A DNA stretch of 64,000 bases from Pleurocapsa sp. PCC 7327 (GTDB taxonomy: Bacteria > Cyanobacteriota > Cyanobacteriia > Cyanobacteriales > Microcystaceae): the NCBI RefSeq assembly GCF_000317025.1, contig NC_019689.1, forward strand, positions 62,001 to 126,000, in the 5' to 3' direction. The notes under the pieces were generated by a model that saw only the letters and a list, made by a program, of their open reading frames with translations, was not told the origin of the DNA and searched no databases. The number at the start of each line of letters is the position of its first letter. The first letter of the stretch is position 1. This document shows positions 7,965 through 17,600 of this stretch, in pieces. Both the position numbers and the translations under genes were made by a program.

Positions 7965-10900
7965 ATGACTCAACTTTTCTCTCCCGATCCAAACAGCGAC
8001 AAAGATCCCTCTGGTCTCCAGCTTCATAGGGATGAAATTTCCTCTCAACTACAAGCCGAACAAGAATCTGCTCTCTCGTTAACTGTTGAAGAAAATGAAG
8101 AGTCATCGCCTGCTGAGGACTTACCCACGCTAGAGCCGCCAAAAATATCTTTAAAAGCCAAAGTAGCAGCTCTAGCAGGTATTGCGGTTATGCTTCCGGT
8201 TCTGGCTGTGGGAACGGCAACTTATTACTTTGGCAATCGAGCAATTAGCGAACAAACAATCCTGTCAAGACGAGCTGATACTACGGGCGTAGTCGAACCG
8301 AAATTAGTACAGCAAAAACGACTGCTGGCTACTTTGTTAATTGGAACTGGTGGAACAGCTTTGCTAGGTGGCGCACTTGCCGCACTCTTGGCTCGCCGTA
8401 CTTTTCGTTCGGCTGCAATTGCCGACGCAGCCACTGTAGAGCGAGGAGATGAAGAAGGAATACAGTTAATTAGAGAAGGAATTCAACCGCCACATCCATC
8501 TTACGATTCCGAAGAGATTCTTAAGATGAGCGTCGAAGAAGTCAGAAAAACCCTCAACTGCGATCGCGTCGTCGTCTACAGTTTAGACCAAGACTCCTAT
8601 GGAATAGTAGCAGCCGAATCGGTTCTCCCAGGCTATCCCCAAGCTTTAGGAAGAAAGATTGAAGACCCTTGTTTTGAAGCTAGATATCTAGACAAATATA
8701 AAAATGGTCGCGTCAGAGCGCTAGACAATATCTACGAAGCGGGGATGACTCCATGCTATATCGAGCAGTTGGAAACCTTAGAAGTCAAGGCAAATTTGGT
8801 TGCGCCGATCCTCAATGAAGGCAAGTTATTTGGTTTATTGGTCGCCCATCAGTGTTCGGGGACGCGTACTTGGCAGCAAAAAGAAATTGTGTTCGTCACT
8901 CAGATGGCAGCCCAAATGGGCTTTATGCTTGATTATGCCAAGCTTGTAGGCGATCGCGATCGACTGCAAAAACAAGCAGAAATCGAAGCGCAATGGACTC
9001 AATACTTTACCGACGCAATCCAACACATTCGCTCCTCGCTTAATCGAGAAGACATTCTCGAAGTCAGCACCGAAGAAGTCAGAAGAGTCCTCAACTGCGA
9101 TCGCGTTGTGGTCTACAGTCTAGATCGGAACTCTTATGGCGTGGTAATTGCCGAATCAGTGGCTCCAGGCTGGAGTAGAGCTTTAGGAAGAACGATAGAA
9201 GACCCCTGTTTTGAAGCGCGGTATTTGGAAAAGTATAAAAATGGTCGCGTCAGGGCGCTCAACAATATCCGCCAAGCGGGGATGACTCCATGTTATATCG
9301 AGCAATTGGAAACTCTCGAAGTCAAGGCGAATTTGGTTGCACCGATCCTCAACGAAGGCAAGTTATTTGGCTTATTGGTGGCGCATCAGTGTTCTGAACC
9401 TCGGATCTGGAAGCAGTATGAAATCAGATGGGTAGCGCAGAGTGCCACCCAAGTTGGCTTTGCTCTCGATAATGCCAACCTACTCGCCAACGCCACTCGC
9501 CTACAACAACAGCTAGAGACAGAAACCCAATGGACACAATACTTCACCGACGCGATCCAATATATTCGCTCCTCGCTCAATCGAGAGGATATTCTCGAAG
9601 TTAGCACTGAAGAAGTTAGAAGAGTCCTCAATTGCGATCGCGTCGTCGTCTACAGTCTAGATAGCAATTCCTATGGAGTGGTGGTAGCCGAATCAGTTCT
9701 CCCAGGCTACCCCAAGGCTTTAGGAAGAACCATTGAAGACCCCTGTTTTGAAGCTAGATATCTAGACAAATATAAAAATGGTCGCGTCAGGGCACTCAAC
9801 AATATCCGCCAAGCGGGGATGACTCCATGTTATATCGAGCAGTTAGAAACTCTCGAAGTCAAGGCGAATTTGGTTGTACCTATCCTCAATGAAGGCAAGT
9901 TATTTGGGTTGTTAGTCGCCCATCAGTGTTCGAGTCCGCGCGAGTGGAAACAGCATGAAATCAGATGGGTAGCGCAGATCGCCACCCAAATCGGCTTTGC
10001 TCTCGACAATGCCAAACTTTTAGTCAACTCTACTCATTTACAACAACAGGCAGCAATCGAAACTCAGTTAACACAGCAATTTACCGACGCAATCCAACAC
10101 ATTCGCTCCTCGCTTAATCGAGAAGACATTCTCGAAGTCAGCACCGAAGAAGTCAGAAGAGTCCTCAACTGCGATCGCGTCGTCATCTACAGTCTAGATC
10201 GGAACTCTTACGGCGTGGTAATTGCCGAATCAGTGGCTCCAGGCTGGAGTAGAGCTTTAGGAAGAACGATAGAAGACCCCTGTTTTGAAGCGCGGTATTT
10301 GGAAAAGTATAAAAATGGTCGCGTCAGGGCACTCAATAATATCCGCGAAGCTGGGATGACCCAATGCTACATCGAGCAATTAGAAACGTTGCAAGTTAAA
10401 GCTAATTTGGTTACGCCGCTCCTCAACGAAGGCAAGTTATTTGGCTTATTAGTTGCTCATCAGTGTTCTGAACCTCGCGTTTGGCAACAATTAGAAATTA
10501 GATGGGTAACGCAAATTGCTACCCAAGTCGGCTTTGCTCTCGATAATGCCACGCTTCTACGACAACTGGAGACTGAGGGCATGCAAAATCGATTGCTGAA
10601 AAACTTTACTCTCCGCATTCGGGAAAAGCTCAACGAAAAAAATCTTCTCAAAGTCACTGTTGAAGAAACCCGTAAAGCCATTGGTACTGACCGCGCCATC
10701 GTTTATCGCTTCGATGCCAATTGGGAGGGAACTGTTGTAGCAGAATCGGTTCTTCCTAGCTTCCCAAGAGCGCTGCGAGCGACAATCAAAGACCCTTGTT
10801 TTGCCAAGGAATATGCTCAAAAATATCGCGACGGTCGTATCCGGGCGATCGACAATATTTATGAGGCAGATCTGACCGAATGTCACCGAGAGCAACTAGA

Positions 10901-11819
10901 AGCCTTTGCTGTCAAAGCCAATTTGGTAGCACCGATTCTGACGGGCGATCGACTATATGGTTTATTAATTGTCCATCAATGCTCCGCACCCCGAAACTGG
11001 CAGAATTTTGAAATCGATCTATTGACTCAACTCGCTTTACAAACAGGACTGGCTCTCGATCGCGCTAGTCTGCTCAAAGAGGTAGAGCAAGCGCGGCAGC
11101 TAGCTCAAAAAGCTTCTCAAGAACAGTTGCGACAAAAAGAATTGCTCGCTCAGCAGATATCAGAACTGCTGAGCAATAGCAAAACGGCTTTCGATAGCCT
11201 CTGTGCCAAGATTACTCGTCACTCGCAAGCGATTGCAGATTTTCTCGCTCAAATGCAGGCAGTGACAGACTCGATTAGGGAAAAGACGACTAGCCTCAAA
11301 CAAGTAAAACTTCAACAGGGACAATCGAGTCAGACAGTACCAACCGAACAAAAAAACGTCGATTGGGTCGAGGATAGCATTGCCACAATCGAGGAAACCA
11401 TCGCGGAAGCTACTGAAAAAATGCAGCACCTGAGCCAGTCTTACCAACAACTGTTCGAGATGGTGAATTTCGTCAACGATCTCAGAGGACAGATGAACTA
11501 TCCACTCAGCAATGTATCGGTTGAAAGCGAACGAGGGGAAGAGGTAAGCCAGAGTTCGATTGTTTCCATTGGTAGGACAGTAAGTCCTTTAACGCATCGG
11601 TTAGCCAAACAGACGGCACAAATCGAATCTCTTATTAGAGAAATTGATATAGAAGCCAATGACGAACAAGCTCAGTCTCTAGCGTTTATCAACCAATTCG
11701 TTCGAGAAATCGCTAGCCTTGCCAGCCAGATTTCCGAACAATCTATGGCAGTAACGGAATCTTTTAATAAACTAGCGGAATTCGCCCAAGACCTGCCGAC
11801 CGATACCGATCTGTTGTAG
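7965..11819 (+). CDS. Membrane sensor with five tandem dual-Cys (DXCF-type) GAF domains and degenerate chemoreceptor tail
   Basis: 1284 residues. A charged N-terminus is followed by two membrane segments (about 67-88 and 119-143). Five GAF domains follow with a 179-residue period. Each has DPCF (C236, C415, C594, C773, C945) and a second cysteine exactly 28 residues later (C264, C443, C622, C801, C973). This is the Cys-Cys geometry of DXCF cyanobacteriochromes such as PixJ. The second Cys is followed by Tyr in GAF1-4 and by His in GAF5. After about residue 1040 comes a long helical region resembling a methyl-accepting signalling domain, but the conserved tip sequence is absent. Light sensing through a bilin is inferred. 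GAF2 and GAF4 share near-identical DNA. Non-binding, purely structural GAFs are the alternative. Confidence 0.8.
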   Translation: MTQLFSPDPNSDKDPSGLQLHRDEISSQLQAEQESALSLTVEENEESSPAEDLPTLEPPKISLKAKVAALAGIAVMLPVLAVGTATYYFGNRAISEQTILSRRADTTGVVEPKLVQQKRLLATLLIGTGGTALLGGALAALLARRTFRSAAIADAATVERGDEEGIQLIREGIQPPHPSYDSEEILKMSVEEVRKTLNCDRVVVYSLDQDSYGIVAAESVLPGYPQALGRKIEDPCFEARYLDKYKNGRVRALDNIYEAGMTPCYIEQLETLEVKANLVAPILNEGKLFGLLVAHQCSGTRTWQQKEIVFVTQMAAQMGFMLDYAKLVGDRDRLQKQAEIEAQWTQYFTDAIQHIRSSLNREDILEVSTEEVRRVLNCDRVVVYSLDRNSYGVVIAESVAPGWSRALGRTIEDPCFEARYLEKYKNGRVRALNNIRQAGMTPCYIEQLETLEVKANLVAPILNEGKLFGLLVAHQCSEPRIWKQYEIRWVAQSATQVGFALDNANLLANATRLQQQLETETQWTQYFTDAIQYIRSSLNREDILEVSTEEVRRVLNCDRVVVYSLDSNSYGVVVAESVLPGYPKALGRTIEDPCFEARYLDKYKNGRVRALNNIRQAGMTPCYIEQLETLEVKANLVVPILNEGKLFGLLVAHQCSSPREWKQHEIRWVAQIATQIGFALDNAKLLVNSTHLQQQAAIETQLTQQFTDAIQHIRSSLNREDILEVSTEEVRRVLNCDRVVIYSLDRNSYGVVIAESVAPGWSRALGRTIEDPCFEARYLEKYKNGRVRALNNIREAGMTQCYIEQLETLQVKANLVTPLLNEGKLFGLLVAHQCSEPRVWQQLEIRWVTQIATQVGFALDNATLLRQLETEGMQNRLLKNFTLRIREKLNEKNLLKVTVEETRKAIGTDRAIVYRFDANWEGTVVAESVLPSFPRALRATIKDPCFAKEYAQKYRDGRIRAIDNIYEADLTECHREQLEAFAVKANLVAPILTGDRLYGLLIVHQCSAPRNWQNFEIDLLTQLALQTGLALDRASLLKEVEQARQLAQKASQEQLRQKELLAQQISELLSNSKTAFDSLCAKITRHSQAIADFLAQMQAVTDSIREKTTSLKQVKLQQGQSSQTVPTEQKNVDWVEDSIATIEETIAEATEKMQHLSQSYQQLFEMVNFVNDLRGQMNYPLSNVSVESERGEEVSQSSIVSIGRTVSPLTHRLAKQTAQIESLIREIDIEANDEQAQSLAFINQFVREIASLASQISEQSMAVTESFNKLAEFAQDLPTDTDLL

Positions 11820-12138
11820 TAACTATCTTGAGCGTCAACCCCTCGTGAGGTTAGTGAAATTACTATTGACATACTTATTTAGTATCTCAAGAAACTCTGA
11901 GCGAGAGAAAGGTTTTGTTAGATAGTCAGTTGCTCCAGCCATTCTGGCTTTAGCGCGATCGATAAGTCCTGTATTTCCCGTCATCATTACGACTGGCTTT
12001 GTCTTGAGTAAAGAATGATTTCTAATCAAACGACAGAGTTGGTAGCCATCTATTTATTCCTGGCATGTTTACGTCCATCATAATTAGATCGGGTTCAATG
12101 CGAATCATTTCTCTCAAAGCATTTATTGGATTGTTAAT

Positions 12139-12999
12139 TATAGCAGTCCTATTTGATATAAGAGAAGAAAATTATCTTTCTTCTCTTGAAAAACAAGAAG
12201 TAATTCAATGGTTACAGCACAAAGGAGAATGGAACTGGGAAGAATTAATCGAATATCTCCAAAAACAGTATCAAGTAAGCTATAGTTCGTTACAGAGTTA
12301 CTATCAATTGTTTAATGATGCTGGAATTAGCTGGCATAAAGGAGTAAAAAAAAACAAAGCAAGACTTAGAACAAGTCAAAGCAGTCAATCAAGATATCCA
12401 TTCTCTCTTAAAAGAAAATCAATCAGCCATTAAGTCTGGAGAAATTGCAGCATTTGTCATTGATGAATGTCATCTTATGAGTGGAGATATTTGCGGTTAT
12501 GGGTGGGGAAACTGCAAAGAAAGAAGAACTGTCGATGTTCTCAATTATCGTGACCGTCAAACCTATTATGGTGCAGTGGATTTGTTTTCTCAACAATTAT
12601 TGATTCAAAAAACCAAAACTGCTGATGGAACACAGACCTTAAACTTTGTAAAATATCTTCAATCTCAAAGACCCAATAGCCGTTTAATCCTGATTTGGGA
12701 TGGAGCGAGTTATCATCGTGGTCAAGAATTTCAGGATTACTTGGCTGAGGTTAATCATCATTGTCAAGACAATGCAAGGCAGATTCATTGTCAACTATTT
12801 GCCCCTTATGCGCCGTCTGAGAATCCAATTGAAAATATTTGGTCACAAGTCAAAAATTTCTTGAAAAGATTTCATCGTTTCTGTAAATCCTTTTCGATCG
12901 CAAAACGATTATTTGAGTTATTTATTGATTCCCATTTATTTACGATGCCTAACTTAAATCATTATGACGCTTTCTCTCATTTATTTTAGGATTGCTATA
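12139..12999 (+). mobile_element. IS630-family element, 857 bp, with TA target duplication
   Basis: The element runs from 12141 (TAGCAGTCCT) to 12997 (AGGATTGCTA). These inverted ends match at 9 of 10 positions. It is flanked by TA on both sides (12139-12140 and 12998-12999), the target duplication of the IS630/Tc1-mariner superfamily. Excision restores the reading frame of the host gene, which fixes the borders. It is shorter than most IS630 elements of this subtype. Inside there is no ATG, GTG or TTG start ahead of the transposase similarity, so it looks like a copy with its left part deleted. Confidence 0.9.
12143..12989 (+). pseudogene. IS630 DDE transposase, two frames, start lost
   Basis: Frame 1 (to 12433) carries SLQSYYQLFNDAGISWHK, the end of the DNA-binding region. 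The DDE catalytic part continues in another frame (FVIDECHL, LIWDGASYH, SENPIENIW, i.e. D, D and E) to 12989. The switch falls on a run of nine A at 12346-12354. The change needed is +1 (or -2), because -1 meets a stop after five codons. A-run slippage of polymerase is known in IS630-type elements and could join the frames. The usual N-terminal helix-turn-helix of about 60 residues is missing and the first frame has no start codon inside the element, so the copy is probably not autonomous. Confidence 0.75.
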
Positions 13000-13377
13000 G
13001 AAAAACTGAGCCATCATATCCTTCTAACAAACGATTAATTTCTCGAAGAACGATCGGGCTATCATCAATACATAAAATTTTGTAGGTTGACTGAGAGACT
13101 TTTTTTAGTTCTCCTTCAGAAAGGGTGATTTGATTATGCTTTAACATTTTTTTTAGAGTCTCCCAATTTTCTTGCTGATTTTTTCTAAACCAGCTTTGCA
13201 CCATTGGGAGACTATTTGATGGCTGAATCTTGAAGCGCATTAACAAGATAGCTAAGATTTCTTCCTTGGTATTCATTAGTCTTAAAAATTTTATCTTTTA
13301 CCTCTCCAATGCCAATTATCATCTATTTTCTTCTGCTGGCTTGTGATATCGATCGCTCTATTTAAAACTCATCAAAC

Positions 13378-14421
13378 TCAACGAATCGGAATAAATCCAG
13401 CTCTAGCAATCAGTTTCTGACCCTGGGGCGTGAGGAGAAAATTCGCATAAGCTTCTCCTACTCGCTCTTCAATGCCACCGTTCTGCTTGATTATTACGTA
13501 TAGGTAATGCGTAAGCGGATATTGTGCGGTTTGAAAAGCCTCGATATTTATCTCATTGCGTCGATTGGGACATTTAGTTGAAGAGATGAAAGGCTTTTGG
13601 TAAGGAGAAATCAATTCGCCTGGTTTTTGACCTAGTGGTAATGTCTTAATCGTACATTGAGGCAAAACTACGGCAGCAGAATCATAGTAAATCCCACCTG
13701 GGTTGTCTGCTAGCTGGCGCAGCGCTTCTGTTGTTGTCGAGACGAACCCAACATTCGAGTCAAACGCTTGACCTTTTAAAATTTTTTCCTCAAACCACTC
13801 AACTGTACCGCCGACACTCGCTGGACGAGAATAGGGCACAATTTGTAGGTCAGGTCCGCCAATCTGCTGCCAATTAACTATTTGACCGTTGTAGATCGAT
13901 CGCAATTGGTCGAGGGTTAACCCAGAAATATCCAAGTCTCGATGAACGGCTACAACGACACTATCAACAGCAACAGGAATTTGTTTGAGATTAAAACCTC
14001 GTTGTCTAGCTAGCTCGTATTCCTCTTCGCGCAAAGGATGGGAAGACTGAGCAAAGGTCAGTTGACCCTCTAGTAACATTCGGATTCCCGTTCGAGAACC
14101 GGGAGGCTCATGTTTGGGTTGTATGTAGCGCAACTGCAATTCAGGTCGTTCTGCTTGAATGGCTGAATCTACCAACAGCCGAAGCGGTGCCCATTCCGTG
14201 CTGCCGCCGTAATTAAAAACTCCAGTAGCCACATTTTTTACTTGAGCAAAACTGTTAGGAATTCTGACTTCAGATTGCGCGGACTGCGCGTTTGACTCTT
14301 GGACTAACTGCCAAAGTCCTTTGCCGATTAATCCTAGCGACCAGATTAGAGAAATCGCAATTGCGATACTAATTCCCATTACAGTCGGCGAAATCACTCG
14401 TTTATGTTTTTCTTTGCTCAT
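13378..14421 (-). CDS. PstS-like phosphate-binding protein, membrane-anchored
   Basis: 347 residues. One N-terminal hydrophobic segment (about 14-35) works as signal anchor. The rest is a periplasmic binding fold of the PstS type: FNYGGSTEWAPLRLLVDSAI, TFAQSSHPLREEEYELARQRG, PVAVDSVVVAVHRDLDISGLTLDQLRSIYNG and YPLTHYLYVII are family hallmarks. No pstCAB genes adjoin, so it is an orphan binding protein. It may hand phosphate to a distant Pst system or act as a sensory subunit. It is transcribed away from the second GAF-array gene, sharing a 221-bp divergent region with it. Confidence 0.8.
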   Translation of the reverse strand: MSKEKHKRVISPTVMGISIAIAISLIWSLGLIGKGLWQLVQESNAQSAQSEVRIPNSFAQVKNVATGVFNYGGSTEWAPLRLLVDSAIQAERPELQLRYIQPKHEPPGSRTGIRMLLEGQLTFAQSSHPLREEEYELARQRGFNLKQIPVAVDSVVVAVHRDLDISGLTLDQLRSIYNGQIVNWQQIGGPDLQIVPYSRPASVGGTVEWFEEKILKGQAFDSNVGFVSTTTEALRQLADNPGGIYYDSAAVVLPQCTIKTLPLGQKPGELISPYQKPFISSTKCPNRRNEINIEAFQTAQYPLTHYLYVIIKQNGGIEERVGEAYANFLLTPQGQKLIARAGFIPIR

Positions 14422-14642
14422 TTATGACAATGATAAATAATTGCTAAATAGATTACTGACTTTATTGCTATGGTGTGTTGGTATTATTTATAGTTAAGTG
14501 TAAACACTTACGGGTTTTTACGGAATTTATTTACCGTGCATTTTCCTTTGTAGATTACAACCTTTAAATTTTGGAAACTTACTGTTTGTCAATCTCTCTT
14601 TAGATAGAAACTTTATCATTTAACAGTTGAGAAAATTTATCG

Positions 14643-17600
14643 ATGACTCAGACTCCTCCTCCTGAGCCTAGCGATGGGCAAAACCACTTTAGTCAGACCT
14701 CTCATGGCAATAACCCCCCCATAGAGAACTTGGCTAAAACCAACTCGCAATCCCAAGTAGAAACAAGACAGTTATTTGAAGAAGCGATTAGGCGACTGCA
14801 TCAAGCTTCTAAAGAAGAAGACATTTTAAAAGTCATCGTAGAAGAAGCGCGAAAAGTATTCGATTGCGATCGCGTCGTCGTTTATAGTTTAGACCGAGAC
14901 TCCTATGGGGTAGTAGTCGCCGAATCCGTCGCCCCAAGCTGGTCAAAAGCGCTAGGAAGAACGATTGAAGACCCCTGTTTTGAATCCAGATATCTAGAAG
15001 AGTACAAAAACGGTCGCGTTAGGGCGATCGACAATATTTACAAAGCTGGAATGACTTCATGCTACCTCGAACAGTTAGAGAAGCTGGAAGTCAAAGCCAA
15101 TTTAGTTGCGCCAATTCTCGATCGCGGCAGGTTATTTGGCTTGTTAGTAGCGCATCAATGTTCTGGGACGAGGATTTGGCAACAAGTGGAAATTGCCTTT
15201 TTAACCCAGCTAGCCAAACAAGCTGGGTTTTTACTCGATCGCGCTCAAAATAAAGAGGAGACTGCTCGCTTGCAACAACAAACAGAAACAGAAACTCAGT
15301 GGACGAATTTATTGGCAGATATTAGCCAGCAACTCTATCAATCTCGTAACGAAGAAGACATCCTCAAAGCCAGCGTCAGAGAAGTTAGAAGAGTTCTCAA
15401 TTGCGATCGCGTCGTCGTCTACGGTTTAAACCAAGACTCCTATGGAGTGGTAATAGCCGAATCGGTGGCTCCAGGCTGGACGAAATCTTTGGGAATAACC
15501 ATCAAAGACCCGTGTTTTGAAGCCAAGTACCTCGAAAAGTACAAAAATGGTCGCGTCAAGGCATTAAACAATATCTACGAGTCGGGAATGACTCCGTGCT
15601 ACATCGAGCAACTAGAGAAATTGGAAGTCAAGGCAAATTTGGTCGCGCCGATTCTCGATCGAGGTAAAATATTCGGCTTATTAGTCGCGCATCAGTGTTC
15701 GAGTTCGCGCGAGTGGAAGCAGCACGAGATTGCATGGATGGCACAAGTTGCCATGCAAGTCGGTTTTGCTCTCGACAATGCCAAATTATTAGCCGAACGC
15801 GATCGCCTGCAACAACAAGCCGAGACGGAAACGCAGTGGACGCAATACTTTACCGACGCAATCCAGTATATTCGTCAATCTCCTAATGAAGAAGATATTC
15901 TCAAAGCGAGTGTCAGAGAAGTTAGAAGAGTCCTCAATTGCGATCGCGTCGTCGTCTACGGTTTAAACCAAGACTCCTATGGAGTGGTAATAGCCGAATC
16001 GGTGGCTCCAGGCTGGACAAAATCTTTGGGAATAACCATCAAAGACCCGTGTTTTGAAGCCAAGTACCTCGAAAAGTACAAAAATGGTCGCGTCAAGGCA
16101 TTAAACAATATCTACGAGTCGGGAATGACTCCGTGCTACATCGAGCAACTAGAGAAATTGGAAGTCAAGGCAAATTTGGTCGCGCCGATTCTCAACGAAG
16201 GCAAGTTATTTGGGTTACTGGTGGCGCATCAGTGTTCGGAGGTGCGCGATTGGAAACAGTACGAAATCAGATGGGCAGCGCAAATTGCCACCCAAGTCGG
16301 CTTTGCTCTCGACAATGCCAAACTCCTAAACAACTCTAGCGATTTGCAAAAGCGATCCGATAGCGAAACCCAATGGATGCAGGTGTTACAGGAATGCCTT
16401 CAGCATCTGCGTCAATCGAGCGATCGCGAAGAAATTCTCGAAGCGACCGTTGAAGAAGCTCGAAGAATCCTCAACTGCGATCGCGTTCTCGTGTACGGTC
16501 TCGATCGAGATTCCTATGGAGTAGTAGTAGCCGAATCGGTGGCTCCAGGCTGGATGAGAGCTTTGGGGATAACCATCAACGACCCGTGTTTTGAAGTCAG
16601 ATACCTAGAAAAGTATCGCAATGGTCGCGTCAAGGCATTAAACAACATCTACGAAGCGGGGATGACCCAATGTTATATCGAGCAGCTAGAAAAGCTGGCA
16701 GTCAAAGCCAATTTAGTTGCGCCGATTTTATATGAAGGCAAAGTATTTGGATTGTTGGTAGCACATCAGTGTTCTGGAGCGAGGATATGGCAGCCAGAAG
16801 AAATTGAGTTTTTGACTCGGCTAGCTGCACAAGTGGGCTTTGTGCTTGAGTACGCCAAGCTCATGAGCGATCGCGAACAACTGCAAAAACAAGTACAGAT
16901 TGAGGTTGAATTGACGCAATATTTTACCGATGCCATCCAACATATCCGCTCCTCGCTCAATCAGAAACATATTCTCGAAGTCAGCACTGAAGAAGTCAGA
17001 AGAGTCCTCAACTGCGATCGCGTCGTCGTCTACAGCCTCAATCGAGACTCCTATGGCGTGGTAGTTGCCGAATCAGTTCTCCCAGGCTATCCCAAAGCTT
17101 TGGGGCGGACGATAGAAGACCCCTGTTTTGAAGCTCGCTATCTAGACAAATATAAAAATGGTCGCGTCCGGGCACTCAACAATATCCGCGAAGCGGGAAT
17201 GACCCAATGCTATATCGAGCAGCTAGAAAAGCTGGCAGTCAAGGCAAATTTAGTTATGCCAATTCTCAACGAAGGCAAGTTATTTGGCTTATTGGTAGCG
17301 CATCAGTGTTCGAGTCCGCGCGAGTGGAAGCAGTATGAAATCAGATGGGTAGCGCAAATTGCCACTCAAGTCGGCTTTGCTCTCGATAATGCCACCCTCC
17401 TACGACAAGTCAAGCAATCTTCTCAGGCAGCGGAGCATAGCTCAAAAGAGCAACATAAACAAATAGAACTGCACAAGCAGGAAATCTCAGAAATGCTCAG
17501 CCAAACAGATTGCCAGAAGCTTTCGACTGAAGCCCTTCGCCAGTCGGAAGCCATTATTAATATCCTTCATAAAATTCAAGGGGTTGTCGATTTCGCCAGA

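Larger units (their letters stand above)
11835..13276 (-). pseudogene. CheY-like response regulator gene interrupted by an IS630 element and a frameshift
   Basis: The upstream part (13276-12998) encodes about 65 N-terminal residues and the start of a receiver domain (YKILCIDDSPIVLREINRLL). The downstream part (12140-11835) encodes its remainder (PDLIMMDVNMPG, VMMTGNTG, DYLTKPFS). Removing 12141-12997 plus one copy of the TA duplication joins them in frame, giving GSVFL-INNPINALREM. Independently, four extra bases (AGAT, before GGCTAC near 12038) shift the frame after MPGIN. The phospho-acceptor Asp (in MMDVNMPG), the acidic pair (IDD) and the Lys (TKP) are still encoded. The gene is thus a relic of a chemotaxis-type regulator lying between the two sensor genes. 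Confidence 0.85.

Noticed and set aside
12065-12140. Start of the transposase upstream of the element at ATG 12065
   Set aside because: These codons lie in the host response-regulator gene on the opposite strand. The IS border at 12141 is fixed by the TA duplication and the frame restoration.
8500-17400. Direct repeats in the GAF arrays as a CRISPR or satellite array
   Set aside because: The repeats are in-frame protein domains of about 537 bp without spacers of constant short length.
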